A stretch of 64,000 bases of DNA from assembly GCA_965278945.1 (NCBI GenBank), contig OZ257128.1, forward strand, positions 1,798,001 through 1,862,000, in the 5' to 3' direction. Source of the DNA: UBA10649 sp965278945. GTDB lineage: Bacteria > Actinomycetota > Actinomycetes > S36-B12. Positions 33,496-41,507 of this stretch are shown in pieces (within the stretch, counting starts at the first letter, position 1; each line of letters starts with the position of its first letter). Position numbers and translations under genes: made by a program. The notes beneath the pieces are model-generated. The model saw only the letters and a list, made by a program, of their open reading frames with translations, did no database searches and was not told the DNA's origin.

Positions 33496-34155
33496 TCACT
33501 CCAGACTTTCGAGGATCGCGCGCACCGCGCTGACCGAGTGGTCGCGGTGCTCGTTGTGCAAGGTGACGAGAAGTTCGGCGTCGCGCGCATGCAGGGCGCG
33601 CATCATTGTTGCGTGCTCCGCGCCTACACGATCGCGGTTCACAGGGTTCTGGAAGTACAGCGCGCGATAGGCGTCCGTGGCCTCCCAGAGCTGGTGAAGC
33701 AGTCGGGTCAACCGTGGCAGTCCCGCGGCATCGAAGATCGCGAAGTGGAATCGGCGGTTGGCCGCCGTCATGGCGATCACGTCGTCGTCGGCGGCCGCTC
33801 GCTCCACCTCGGCGAGCAGGTCGGCGAGCGCGGCGACGTCGGCATCGGTGAGCGTGGGAACAGCGTCGCGAATCGCCTCGGCCTCGAGCAGCGTCCGCAG
33901 TCGGTACACCTCGGTGAGGTCGGCGACGCTCAGCTCGGCCACGAAGTAGCCACGATTCGGAAAGTAGGTGACCTGGCCCTCGGACTCCAGGGTCTTCAGC
34001 GCCTCCCGCAGCGGGACGCGGCTGACCCCGTAGCGATCGGCCAAGGACTCCTGAAGAATCTGGTCACCTGGCCCCAGGTCACCGGTGAGCAGGTCGGAGC
34101 GAAGCCCGGACAGGGCGGCATCCTGCGCGGTCGTGTGCCGCTGCGTAGCGGTCAC
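33496..34155 (-). CDS. GntR/FCD-family transcriptional regulator
   Basis: A 219-residue regulator: winged helix at ~10-75 (GDQILQESLADRYGVSRVPL, REALKTLESEGQV), then the all-helical FCD ligand domain with metal-site residues in NRRFHFAIFDAAG and ATMMRALHARD. GTG 34155 overlaps the CoA-transferase stop (GTGA) and has GGAGG 4 bp upstream. It lies second in the operon it probably controls, and a palindrome suited to this family overlaps the operon promoter (35311-35326). A carboxylic acid such as glutarate is the likely effector. Confidence 0.92.
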   Translation of the reverse strand: MTATQRHTTAQDAALSGLRSDLLTGDLGPGDQILQESLADRYGVSRVPLREALKTLESEGQVTYFPNRGYFVAELSVADLTEVYRLRTLLEAEAIRDAVPTLTDADVAALADLLAEVERAAADDDVIAMTAANRRFHFAIFDAAGLPRLTRLLHQLWEATDAYRALYFQNPVNRDRVGAEHATMMRALHARDAELLVTLHNEHRDHSVSAVRAILESLE

Positions 34156-35306
34156 CTGTCCTCCGCCAGACCGAGGAACCCCAGAACCATCGCGCGATCC
34201 TCGCCGACGAGCGGTGGCGCCGTGCGGTACGTCGGCGGTGTACGCCCGTACGAGATCGGGTTCGCCACCTGGAGTTGCGCGGTGGCACGCCGGGGATCGT
34301 CGATCTCGACGATCGGATTGAGTCCAAGTCGTTCGGCCAGGTCGAAGCCCTGGGCGATGTCGTTGATCGGCCCGCAGGGAACACCTGCTGCGGTCAGGTC
34401 GCGCTGCCAGTCGTCGGCATTCGTGCGTCGCAGAACCGACTCCAGATCCGTGCGCAGCGTGTCGCGGTGTGCGACCCGCGCGGAGTTGCTCGAGTAACGC
34501 TCGTCGTGCGCCAGCCCCGAGACGCCGAGCACTGCGCACAGGCGCGCGAACTGCCCGTCATTTCCTACGGCGATCACTAGTGGCCGGTCCGCGGCATGAA
34601 GCACTTCATACGGCGCGATCGACGGATGCGCATTGCCGAGCAGTCCGGGCACGGTCCCACCCGCCACGACCGCGGAAGCCTGATTGACAAGCGAGGACTG
34701 CAGTGCGGCAAGCAGCGTCGCCTCAACGAGCTGGCCCTCCCCCGAACGATGACGATGCTGCAGGGCCGCGAGGATCGCAACCGTGGCATGCAGCCCGGTG
34801 AGCACGTCGACGACGGCAACCCCCGCCTTCGTCGGCTCATCGATGCCCGTCACGCTCATCAGCCCGCCCATGGCCTGGACGAGCAGGTCATAGCCCGGCA
34901 GCTCGCTGCCCTCACCTGAGCCGAAGCCGCTGATCGAGCAGTAGATGACCGCCGGGTTCACCCGTGCGACGGCGGCGTAGTCCAGCCCATACCGGGCCAA
35001 GGCTCCGGGCTTGTAGTTCTCGACCACCACATCGGCTCGCGCCGCGAGCGCCTGGGCGACGAGGAGGTCCTTGGCCTCGCCGAAGTCCAGGTCGATCGAC
35101 GCCTTATTGCGGTTGACCGACTGGAAGTAGGTCGACTGGCCGTCGGGCGCAAAGGGCGGACCCCACTGCCTGGTGTCGTCGCCGCTCCCGGGTCGTTCGA
35201 CCTTGATGACGGTCGCACCGAGATCGGCGAGCAGCATCGTGGCGTACGGGCCCGCGAGCACGCGGGAGAAGTCCGCGACGAGCAGTCCGTCCAGGGCACC
35301 AGGCAC
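34152..35306 (-). CDS. CaiB/BaiF class III CoA-transferase
   Basis: Family III CoA-transferase of 384 residues: DFSRVLAGPYATMLLADLGA at the N-terminus, VIKVERPGSGDDTR, NRNKASIDLDFG, then the catalytic aspartate region in GYDLLVQAMGGLMSVTG. Relatives include succinate:glutarate CoA-transferase, which feeds glutaryl-CoA dehydrogenase, the gene encoded two positions downstream. GTG 35306 is first in the operon and may be the first base of a leaderless mRNA, since a TACAAT hexamer ends 6 bp before it. Confidence 0.9.
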   Translation of the reverse strand: MPGALDGLLVADFSRVLAGPYATMLLADLGATVIKVERPGSGDDTRQWGPPFAPDGQSTYFQSVNRNKASIDLDFGEAKDLLVAQALAARADVVVENYKPGALARYGLDYAAVARVNPAVIYCSISGFGSGEGSELPGYDLLVQAMGGLMSVTGIDEPTKAGVAVVDVLTGLHATVAILAALQHRHRSGEGQLVEATLLAALQSSLVNQASAVVAGGTVPGLLGNAHPSIAPYEVLHAADRPLVIAVGNDGQFARLCAVLGVSGLAHDERYSSNSARVAHRDTLRTDLESVLRRTNADDWQRDLTAAGVPCGPINDIAQGFDLAERLGLNPIVEIDDPRRATAQLQVANPISYGRTPPTYRTAPPLVGEDRAMVLGFLGLAEDR

Positions 35307-35326
35307 CCACGGATTGTATCCAATCC
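35306..35326 (-). promoter_or_regulatory. Leaderless promoter with palindromic operator over the -10 hexamer
   Basis: On the minus strand TACAAT (35318-35313) ends exactly 6 bp before the GTG start of the CoA-transferase gene, placing +1 on the start codon. The palindrome GGATTG-TATC-CAATCC (35311-35326) covers this hexamer, so a bound dimer would block polymerase. The shape fits GntR/FCD regulators, one of which is encoded in the same operon. Confidence 0.5.
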
Positions 35327-35329
35327 GGC

Positions 35330-35935
35330 TCAGGTTGCCGAACCGTGCTCCTCGCGCGCCTTGGCCTGCCGCTCCTCGATGGTGCGCTTGGCCGCCCCGC
35401 CCATGATCCGGATGAGGACCGCGATGAAGGCGATGTCGACCGCCATCTGCACCATCGCCACCGAACGAGCCGCCGTGGTCGACGGCGTGATGTCACCGAA
35501 GCCGACGGTGGCCAGCACCGTGAGCGCGAAGTAGTAGGCATTGAAGGGGTCGAGTTTCTCGGTGAATGCCTCCGGGTTCGTCGCTGACAGCATCACGTAG
35601 ATCATCGCGAAGATGGCCAGGAACATCGCGCCCACGAGGATCAGCGCCTCGCCGGCTCGAAGCATCGGGTATTTCGCCTTGTACACGCCCTTGACCTGGC
35701 GGATGAAGAAATAGACGTACAGCGCGGTGCCGCCGACCGCGATGACGATCGGCAAGGCGAGCGAGGGCTCGGGCTGCTCGGGGACCAGCAGGAGCATCCC
35801 CACGATCACGATCGTTCCGACCACCAGCCGCGCCACCATCTGCAGGATCACGATGGTCAGCTGCTTTCGACCGATCCGCTTGGCCTCGGAGGCCGCGATC
35901 GCAGCGTCGTCCGCGCCGATGGAGGGCGTAGTCAT
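35330..35935 (-). CDS. Two-pore-helix type potassium channel (Ion_trans_2)
   Basis: Membrane protein of 201 residues with four hydrophobic segments (about 27-52, 58-80, 93-117, 155-180) and a pore loop between the last two. The loop FALTVLATVGFGDITP contains the K+ filter TVGFGD. A basic/acidic C-terminal tail (KRTIEERQAKAREEHG) follows. No RCK or cyclic-nucleotide domain is present, so gating is unknown. ATG 35935 lacks a ribosome site; a CAGACT hexamer ends 6 bp before it, suggesting a leaderless transcript. Confidence 0.87.
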   Translation of the reverse strand: MTTPSIGADDAAIAASEAKRIGRKQLTIVILQMVARLVVGTIVIVGMLLLVPEQPEPSLALPIVIAVGGTALYVYFFIRQVKGVYKAKYPMLRAGEALILVGAMFLAIFAMIYVMLSATNPEAFTEKLDPFNAYYFALTVLATVGFGDITPSTTAARSVAMVQMAVDIAFIAVLIRIMGGAAKRTIEERQAKAREEHGSAT

Positions 35936-35972
35936 GCGCGGAGTCTGCCACGAAGGCCGAGCCGGGGCGGGA

Positions 35973-37076
35973 CTACGCGGTTGTCGCTGCCAGCTGTCCG
36001 CAGGCGCCGTCGATCTCGCGGCCGCGCGTGTCACGCACCGTGACCGCGACACCGCGAGCCTCCAGGCGCCGGACGAAGGTGCGCTCGTCCTCGGGGCGCG
36101 AGGCTGTCCAATTCGAGCCCGGGGTCGGGTTCAGCGGAATGAGATTGACGTGGACCAGATGGCCGACAAGGAGGTCGGCGAGCAGGTCCGCGCGCCACGC
36201 CTGATCGTTGATGTCCTTGATGAGCGCGTACTCGATGCTCACCCGGCGGCCGGTCGCGTCCGTGTACCCCCATGCCGCGTCGAGCACCTCGCCGACATTC
36301 CATCGCGTGTTGACCGGAACGAGCGTGTCGCGCAGCTCGTCGTCGGGGGCGTGCAGGGACACGGCAAGCGTCACGGGCACCTTCTCATCGGCCAGCTGCT
36401 TCATCCGCGGCACCAGCCCCACGGTGGACACCGTGATTCCGCGCGCCCCGATGCCGAGCCCTCCGGGCTGCGGGTCGTTGAGGCGGTGGACTGCTCCGAC
36501 TACCGCGTTGTAGTTCGCGAGCGGTTCGCCCATGCCCATGAACACGATGTTCGACACCCGTCCGGGGCCGCCCGCAACCTCGCCGCGCTGCAGAGATCGC
36601 GCGCCCGCGAGCGCCTGCTCGACGATCTCGGCGGTGGTGAGGTTACGCGTCAGGCCGGCCTGGCCGGTCGCGCAGAACGGGCAGTTCATTCCGCAGCCGG
36701 CCTGCGATGAGATGCACACCGTCACGCGTCCGGGGTAGCGCATGAGGACGCTCTCGACGAGAGCTCCGTCGTGCAGCTTCCACACCGTCTTGACCGTCGC
36801 GCCGGCGTCGCAGTCGATGACCCGCACCGGGGTCAGCAGTGTGGGCAGCAATGCGCCCTGGATGGTCGCGCGCTGATCGGCCGGGACGTCGGACCACTCG
36901 TCGACGTCATCGCTGAGCCGAGTCAGCCACTGCCGCGATACCTGGTCGGCACGGAACGCTGGCAGCCCCAGGTCGACGACGGCCTGGCGACGCTGCGCCT
37001 GGTCGAGGTCGAGGAGATGGACCGGCGGCTTGCCCCGCTTCGGTGCCTCGAAGACGAGTTCGCCGGGCTCGGGCAT
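35973..37076 (-). CDS. rlmN: 23S rRNA (adenine2503-C2)-methyltransferase RlmN
   Basis: Radical-SAM enzyme methylating A2503 of 23S rRNA and A37 of some tRNAs. The 367 residues contain the cluster motif C128-x3-C132-x2-C135 (GCGMNCPFCATG), GMGEPLANYN, and the C-terminal DTRGREIDGACGQL with the methyl-carrying cysteine. The ATG shares one base with the cdsA stop (TGATG). In most actinomycetes dxr follows directly; here the operon ends and a catabolic block intervenes. Confidence 0.96.
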   Translation of the reverse strand: MPEPGELVFEAPKRGKPPVHLLDLDQAQRRQAVVDLGLPAFRADQVSRQWLTRLSDDVDEWSDVPADQRATIQGALLPTLLTPVRVIDCDAGATVKTVWKLHDGALVESVLMRYPGRVTVCISSQAGCGMNCPFCATGQAGLTRNLTTAEIVEQALAGARSLQRGEVAGGPGRVSNIVFMGMGEPLANYNAVVGAVHRLNDPQPGGLGIGARGITVSTVGLVPRMKQLADEKVPVTLAVSLHAPDDELRDTLVPVNTRWNVGEVLDAAWGYTDATGRRVSIEYALIKDINDQAWRADLLADLLVGHLVHVNLIPLNPTPGSNWTASRPEDERTFVRRLEARGVAVTVRDTRGREIDGACGQLAATTA

Positions 37077-37930
37077 CAGACGATCCCGCTGCCGAGGAAG
37101 AGCGTGAACAGCGCCCATGACGTGAACGCGTTCGGGATGAGCGAGTCGAGGCGATCCATCATTCCGCCATGGCCAGGCAGGATGTTGCCCATGTCCTTGA
37201 CGCCGAGATCGCGCTTGATCGCGCTCTCCGCGAAGTCCCCCGCGGTCGCCGTGATCGTCATGACGAGACCGACGATGACGCCCTGCCACCAGGGCGCGTC
37301 GAGGAGCCAGACGAAGGTGACGGCGCCCACGATGCATTGCAGGACCACCGAACCGGCGAAGCCCTCCCAGGACTTCTTCGGGGAGATCTGCGGAGCGATC
37401 GGATGCCGGCCGAACAGGACGCCGGCCGCGTAGCCACCGATGTCATTCGACACCGTGAGCAGGATGAACACGACCACGCGCTGCGGACCGTTGTCGGCTG
37501 CCAGCGTGAGCATCAAGAAGCCGGCCATGAACGGCAGGTAGACCGTGACGAAGGAACTCGCCGTGACATCGCGGACGTAGCCCTCGTAGCCACGACGAAC
37601 GCGCCAGATGAAGATGCCGAGGATCACGATGCCGGTCGCCGCCAGCTGGCCGGTCGGCCCCCACACTGCCGCGGCAACCGGGACCGCGATCGCGGCGGAG
37701 TAGACGGGCGTGCGCGTGATGCGAATGCCGCTGAGCGCGAAGGTGCGCGCGAATTCGTAAAGCGCGATCAGCAGAGCCGCGATGACCACGACAGCGAAGG
37801 TCCACTTGTAGGTGAACAAGGTGATGGCGACAATCGCCCCGAGCGCGACACCGGACGCAATCGCCGCAGGAAGGTTCCGGCCGGCGCGTGATGTCGGCGC
37901 GGGAGTCGAGCTGCTGTCGGGCTCGCCCAC
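37076..37930 (-). CDS. cdsA: Phosphatidate cytidylyltransferase
   Basis: Integral membrane enzyme making CDP-diacylglycerol from phosphatidate and CTP. The 284 residues contain about seven or eight hydrophobic segments and the family signature SPKKSWEGFAGS followed by SAIKRDLGVKDMG and LPGHGGMMDRLDS near the C-terminus. GTG 37930 starts 3 bp after the frr stop and its stop overlaps rlmN. Order frr-cdsA-rlmN is conserved. Confidence 0.95.
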   Translation of the reverse strand: MGEPDSSSTPAPTSRAGRNLPAAIASGVALGAIVAITLFTYKWTFAVVVIAALLIALYEFARTFALSGIRITRTPVYSAAIAVPVAAAVWGPTGQLAATGIVILGIFIWRVRRGYEGYVRDVTASSFVTVYLPFMAGFLMLTLAADNGPQRVVVFILLTVSNDIGGYAAGVLFGRHPIAPQISPKKSWEGFAGSVVLQCIVGAVTFVWLLDAPWWQGVIVGLVMTITATAGDFAESAIKRDLGVKDMGNILPGHGGMMDRLDSLIPNAFTSWALFTLFLGSGIV

Positions 37931-37933
37931 GCG

Positions 37934-38500
37934 TCAGACCTCGAGCAGTTCTGCTTCTTTGTGCTTCAGCACGTCGTCGATGTGCTCGACGGTCTTATGC
38001 GTGAGGTCGTCGAGCTGCTTCTCCGCGCGGTGCGCGTCGTCCTTGCCGACGTCACCGTCCTTCTCGAGCTTGTCGATCGCTTCCTTGGCATGCCGACGAA
38101 TGTTGCGCACCGAGATGCGGGCATCCTCGGCCTTGGTCTTGGCGATCTTGATGTAGTCGCGGCGGCGCTCCTCGGTGAGGGCCGGCAGGTTCACGCGGAT
38201 CACGTTGCCGTCGGAGGTCGGGTTCACGCCGAGGTCGCTGTCGCGCAGCGCCTTCTCGATCGCGGCGAATGCGCCCTTGTCGTACGGGGTAATGATGACC
38301 GACCGCGGCTCGGGAATCTGGAACTGGGCCAGCTGGTTCACCGGCGTATAGGTGCCGTAGTAGTCGACGTTGACCTTGCTGAACATCGCGGTGGTGGCCC
38401 GACCCGTGCGGATCGTGCTGAAGTCCTCGCGCGCGACGGCGACAGCCTTGTCCATCTTGTCCTCGGCGTCCAAGAGGATCTCGTCGATCTCGTCGCTCAC
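37934..38500 (-). CDS. frr: Ribosome recycling factor
   Basis: Splits post-termination ribosomes together with EF-G. The 188 residues cover the full two-domain protein, including the conserved RTGRAT near residue 32, TPYDKGAFAAIEKA and the C-terminal helix VRNIRRHAKEAIDKLEKDGD. Start GTG 38500. It follows pyrH by 64 bp in the standard rpsB-tsf-pyrH-frr order. Confidence 0.97.
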   Translation of the reverse strand: MSDEIDEILLDAEDKMDKAVAVAREDFSTIRTGRATTAMFSKVNVDYYGTYTPVNQLAQFQIPEPRSVIITPYDKGAFAAIEKALRDSDLGVNPTSDGNVIRVNLPALTEERRRDYIKIAKTKAEDARISVRNIRRHAKEAIDKLEKDGDVGKDDAHRAEKQLDDLTHKTVEHIDDVLKHKEAELLEV

Positions 38501-38564
38501 GAATGCTCCCGTGGTTGTTCGTCAGGCGTGCGGTTGGGCGGTGCGACCGGCCGGGCAGAGCCGG

Positions 38565-39353
38565 TCAGTCGATTACTGAGACTAGCGTCCCGATCGTCTC
38601 GCCCCGGACGGCTCGGGCGATGTTGCCCTCGACGAGCAGGTTGAAGACCACGATCGGCAGGTCGTTGTCCTGGCACAGGCTGATCGCCGTCGCGTCCGCG
38701 ACCTTGAGGCCTCGAGCGAGCACCTCCGACGGGGTCAGCCGTGCGAAGCGCTCGGCATTCGGGTTAGTGCGCGGATCGGAGTCGTACACCCCGTCGACGC
38801 CCTTGGCCATGAGGACGACCTCGGCCCCGATCTCCAAGGCGCGCTGGGCGGCCGTAGTGTCGGTGGAGAAGTACGGCTGGCCAAGGCCGGCGCCAAAGAT
38901 GACAACCCGGCCCTTCTCCAGATGCCGGATGGCCCTACGCGGTACGTACGGCTCGGCGACCTGCCCCATAGCGATGGCCGTCTGGACGCGAGTCTCGACG
39001 CCCGCCTTCTCGCAGAAGTCCTGCAGCGCGAGGCAGTTGATCACCGTTCCCAGCATGCCCATGTAATCGGCGCGCGCTCGATCCATTCCGCGCTCGGACA
39101 GCTGCACGCCCCGGAAGTAGTTGCCTCCCCCGATGACGACGGCCACCTGCGTGCCGTGGCGCACGACATCGGCGATCTGCGCCGCCATCGACGCGACGAA
39201 GTCCGGATCAAGGCCAAGCCCAGCCTCACCCGCGAATGCCTCGCCGGAGAGCTTGAGCAGGACTCGGGACCATCCGCCTTCGGGCACCTCTGGCCACACG
39301 TCGATCGTGCCGTCAAGCGAGGGCTGAACGACTGATCCGGATGCGGGGTTCAC
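38565..39353 (-). CDS. pyrH: Uridylate kinase
   Basis: Phosphorylates UMP to UDP; bacterial type of the amino-acid kinase fold. Over 262 residues it shows VLLKLSGEAF near residue 31, VVIGGGNYFRG and the VFNLLVEGN C-terminal segment. An N-terminal extension of about 28 residues before the core is common in actinobacteria. GTG 39353 has GGGAGG 5 bp upstream, which supports the extended start. Confidence 0.96.
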   Translation of the reverse strand: MNPASGSVVQPSLDGTIDVWPEVPEGGWSRVLLKLSGEAFAGEAGLGLDPDFVASMAAQIADVVRHGTQVAVVIGGGNYFRGVQLSERGMDRARADYMGMLGTVINCLALQDFCEKAGVETRVQTAIAMGQVAEPYVPRRAIRHLEKGRVVIFGAGLGQPYFSTDTTAAQRALEIGAEVVLMAKGVDGVYDSDPRTNPNAERFARLTPSEVLARGLKVADATAISLCQDNDLPIVVFNLLVEGNIARAVRGETIGTLVSVID

Positions 39354-39395
39354 GGTGCCTCCCTAGGTCGTTCTGCGACGAGGCCAGTATGGCGA

Positions 39396-40214
39396 CTAGG
39401 CCTGTCCGGGCTCGAACCGGGCGAAGGCTGTCACTGAGGTGCCTGACTCGGCGAGGACCTGAGCGACGTTCTTCTTCGGGTCGACGACGCTGGGCTGCTC
39501 GAGGAGGACGGTGTCCTTGAAGAAGGAGTTGACCCGGCCCTCGATGATCTTCGACATCGCGGCCTCGGGCTTGCCCTCGTCCTTGGCGGTCTCCTCGGCG
39601 ATGTGCCGCTCGTTGGCGACGACGTCGGCGGGGACGTCATCGCGAGTGAGGAACTGCGGACGCATGGCCGCGACCTGCATCGCTGCGCTTCGTGCCGCGG
39701 CCTCGTCGCCGGTGTAGCCGACGATGACGCCAACCTGCGGGGGCAGGTCGGACGAACGGTGATGGAGGTAGATGGAGACCGGGCCCTCGAGCACGGCGAC
39801 GCGGCCGAGCTCGATCTTCTCGCCCATGACCGCGGCCATGTCGCCGATCGCGTCGCCGACGGTGCGACCGTCAGCGAGGGACACGGCGAGGAGCGCGGTG
39901 ACGTCGCCGGTTTGCGAGGAGTCCGCGGCCGCGGCGATGGAGCCGGCAAGAGCGAGCACCTCGGCGTTCTTGGCGACGAAGTCTGTCTCGCACAGGAGCT
40001 CGATGAGGGCGTTGCCCGACGCGGCGACGAGGCCGTTGGAGGCCTCGCGCTCGGCGCCACGCTTGGCAGCCTTCGCGGCTCCGGAGATGCGCAGTGCCTC
40101 GACGGCCTTGTCGAAGTCGCCGTCCGCCTCCTCGAGTGCCTTCTTGCACTCCATCATTCCGGCGGAGGTGAGGTCGCGGAGCTTCTTGACGTCTGCGGCG
40201 GTGATTGTCGCCAT
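39396..40214 (-). CDS. tsf: Elongation factor Ts
   Basis: Nucleotide-exchange factor for EF-Tu. The 272 residues open with the UBA-like domain and LRDLTSAGMMECKKALEEAD, then contain LLCETDFVAKN and the dimerisation core. ATG 40214 has GGAAGGA upstream; the open frame continues 5' but reads through the rpsB-tsf spacer. It is separated from rpsB by 97 bp holding a hairpin. Confidence 0.97.
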   Translation of the reverse strand: MATITAADVKKLRDLTSAGMMECKKALEEADGDFDKAVEALRISGAAKAAKRGAEREASNGLVAASGNALIELLCETDFVAKNAEVLALAGSIAAAADSSQTGDVTALLAVSLADGRTVGDAIGDMAAVMGEKIELGRVAVLEGPVSIYLHHRSSDLPPQVGVIVGYTGDEAAARSAAMQVAAMRPQFLTRDDVPADVVANERHIAEETAKDEGKPEAAMSKIIEGRVNSFFKDTVLLEQPSVVDPKKNVAQVLAESGTSVTAFARFEPGQA

Positions 40215-40265
40215 GGTGATTGGGTCCTTCCAGGGATGAGCGAACACATTCGGTTGGGCATGAGC

Positions 40266-40304
40266 CGGGCCCGGGGGCACGCCTGAGCGTGACCCCCGAG
40301 CCCG
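40266..40304 (-). terminator. Hairpin between rpsB and tsf
   Basis: The arms CGGGcCCGGGGG-CACGC and their complement pair over about 17 bp with one mismatch and one bulge around a CTGA loop. It starts 8 bp after the rpsB stop. It may act as a partial terminator or processing site that sets the rpsB:tsf ratio. Confidence 0.6.
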
Positions 40305-40311
40305 ATGACGC

Positions 40312-41193
40312 TTATTCGGCCGTTGGGGCCTGGTCCTGCTCGGAAACCTCGACGACCTCAGCGACCGCATCGACGGTTCCGTCTGCCTCGACGACCTCGA
40401 CCACGGCGACGGGCTCGACGACGACGTCGGATCCGGCCAGGAGCTCGCGCTCCCACTCGGCCAGCGGCTCCTCGGCCTCGGTCGCGCCACTGACTGCTCC
40501 GCCAGCGCGGGCCATGAGGCCATCGGCGACGGCGTCAGCGATGACGCGGGTCAGCAGGGCGACGGAGCGGATCGCGTCGTCGTTGCCGGGGATCGGGAAG
40601 TCGACCTCGTCGGGATCGCAGTTGGTGTCCAGCACCGCGATGACAGGGATGCCGAGCTTGCGAGCCTCGCCGACGGCGATGTGCTCCTTCTTGGTGTCGA
40701 CGATCCAGACGGCACTCGGAACCTTGGTCATCTCGCGGATGCCGCCGAGGGTCTTGACCAGCTTGTCCTTCTCGCGGCGCAGGACGAGCAGTTCCTTCTT
40801 CGTCAGTCCCGATCCGGCGACGACGTCGAAGTTGATCTCCTCGAGCTCCTTGAGGCGCTGAATGCGCTTGTGCACGGTCTGGAAGTTGGTGAGCATGCCA
40901 CCCAGCCAGCGCTGGTTGACGTAGGGCATCCCGACGCGAGTCGCCTGCTCGGCAATCGCCTCCTGGCCCTGCTTCTTGGTGCCGATGAACATGACCGTGC
41001 CGCCATGGGCGACGGTCTCGCGCACGAACTCGTACGCGCGGTCGATGAACGACAGCGACTGCTGCAGATCGATGATGTAGATGCCATTGCGCTCGGTGAA
41101 GATGAATCGCTTCATCTTCGGGTTCCAGCGACGGGTCTGATGCCCGAAGTGGACTCCGCTTTCGAGCAGCTGGCGCATGGTGACGACGGCCAC
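40312..41193 (-). CDS. rpsB: 30S ribosomal protein uS2
   Basis: Small-subunit protein S2, 293 residues. It begins MAVVTMRQLLESGVHFGHQT with RRWNPKMKRFIF, and contains GTKKQGQEAI, WLGGMLTNF and VDTKKEHIAVGEARKLGIPV. A C-terminal acidic tail of about 60 residues is typical of actinobacterial S2. GTG 41193 follows AGGAG at 7 bp and matches family starts. Confidence 0.97.
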   Translation of the reverse strand: MAVVTMRQLLESGVHFGHQTRRWNPKMKRFIFTERNGIYIIDLQQSLSFIDRAYEFVRETVAHGGTVMFIGTKKQGQEAIAEQATRVGMPYVNQRWLGGMLTNFQTVHKRIQRLKELEEINFDVVAGSGLTKKELLVLRREKDKLVKTLGGIREMTKVPSAVWIVDTKKEHIAVGEARKLGIPVIAVLDTNCDPDEVDFPIPGNDDAIRSVALLTRVIADAVADGLMARAGGAVSGATEAEEPLAEWERELLAGSDVVVEPVAVVEVVEADGTVDAVAEVVEVSEQDQAPTAE

Positions 41194-41507
41194 GGTGCAC
41201 TCCTGTTCGCGCCAGCCCCAAGGGACCGACGCTGTCGGTTGTTGGCGCCGGACGGTCGTCCGGAACCCCTGACGACCCCCGACGCTGCTGCCCGCCGAGG
41301 CGGAACCGACCAGCGTTCGGCGCAGGCCACGCGCCTGCGATCCGGGTCGTGCGAATTCCTCAGGGCCGACGAGCGACCTGTGAGGTGGTCCTATCGTACG
41401 CGCTCTGGACCCATGCTTCGTCCACAGCCCCGCGAGAGCCCGGTCCGCCATCCCCGGCCCCCGATTCCCCGATTTCTCCTCACCAGAACCGGGCGCACGC
41501 TGCTCCC
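41194..41507 (-). promoter_or_regulatory. rpsB leader and divergent promoter region
   Basis: This 314 bp region has no supported gene. On the minus strand a TACGAT hexamer (41398-41393) could start an rpsB mRNA with a leader near 190 nt. The leader contains the perfect hairpin CCGGAC-GGTC-GTCCGG (41248-41263). Long leaders on rpsB are common sites of autoregulation, but I could not match a named motif. The promoter for the plus-strand M23 gene must also be here; no clear hexamers were seen. Confidence 0.35.
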
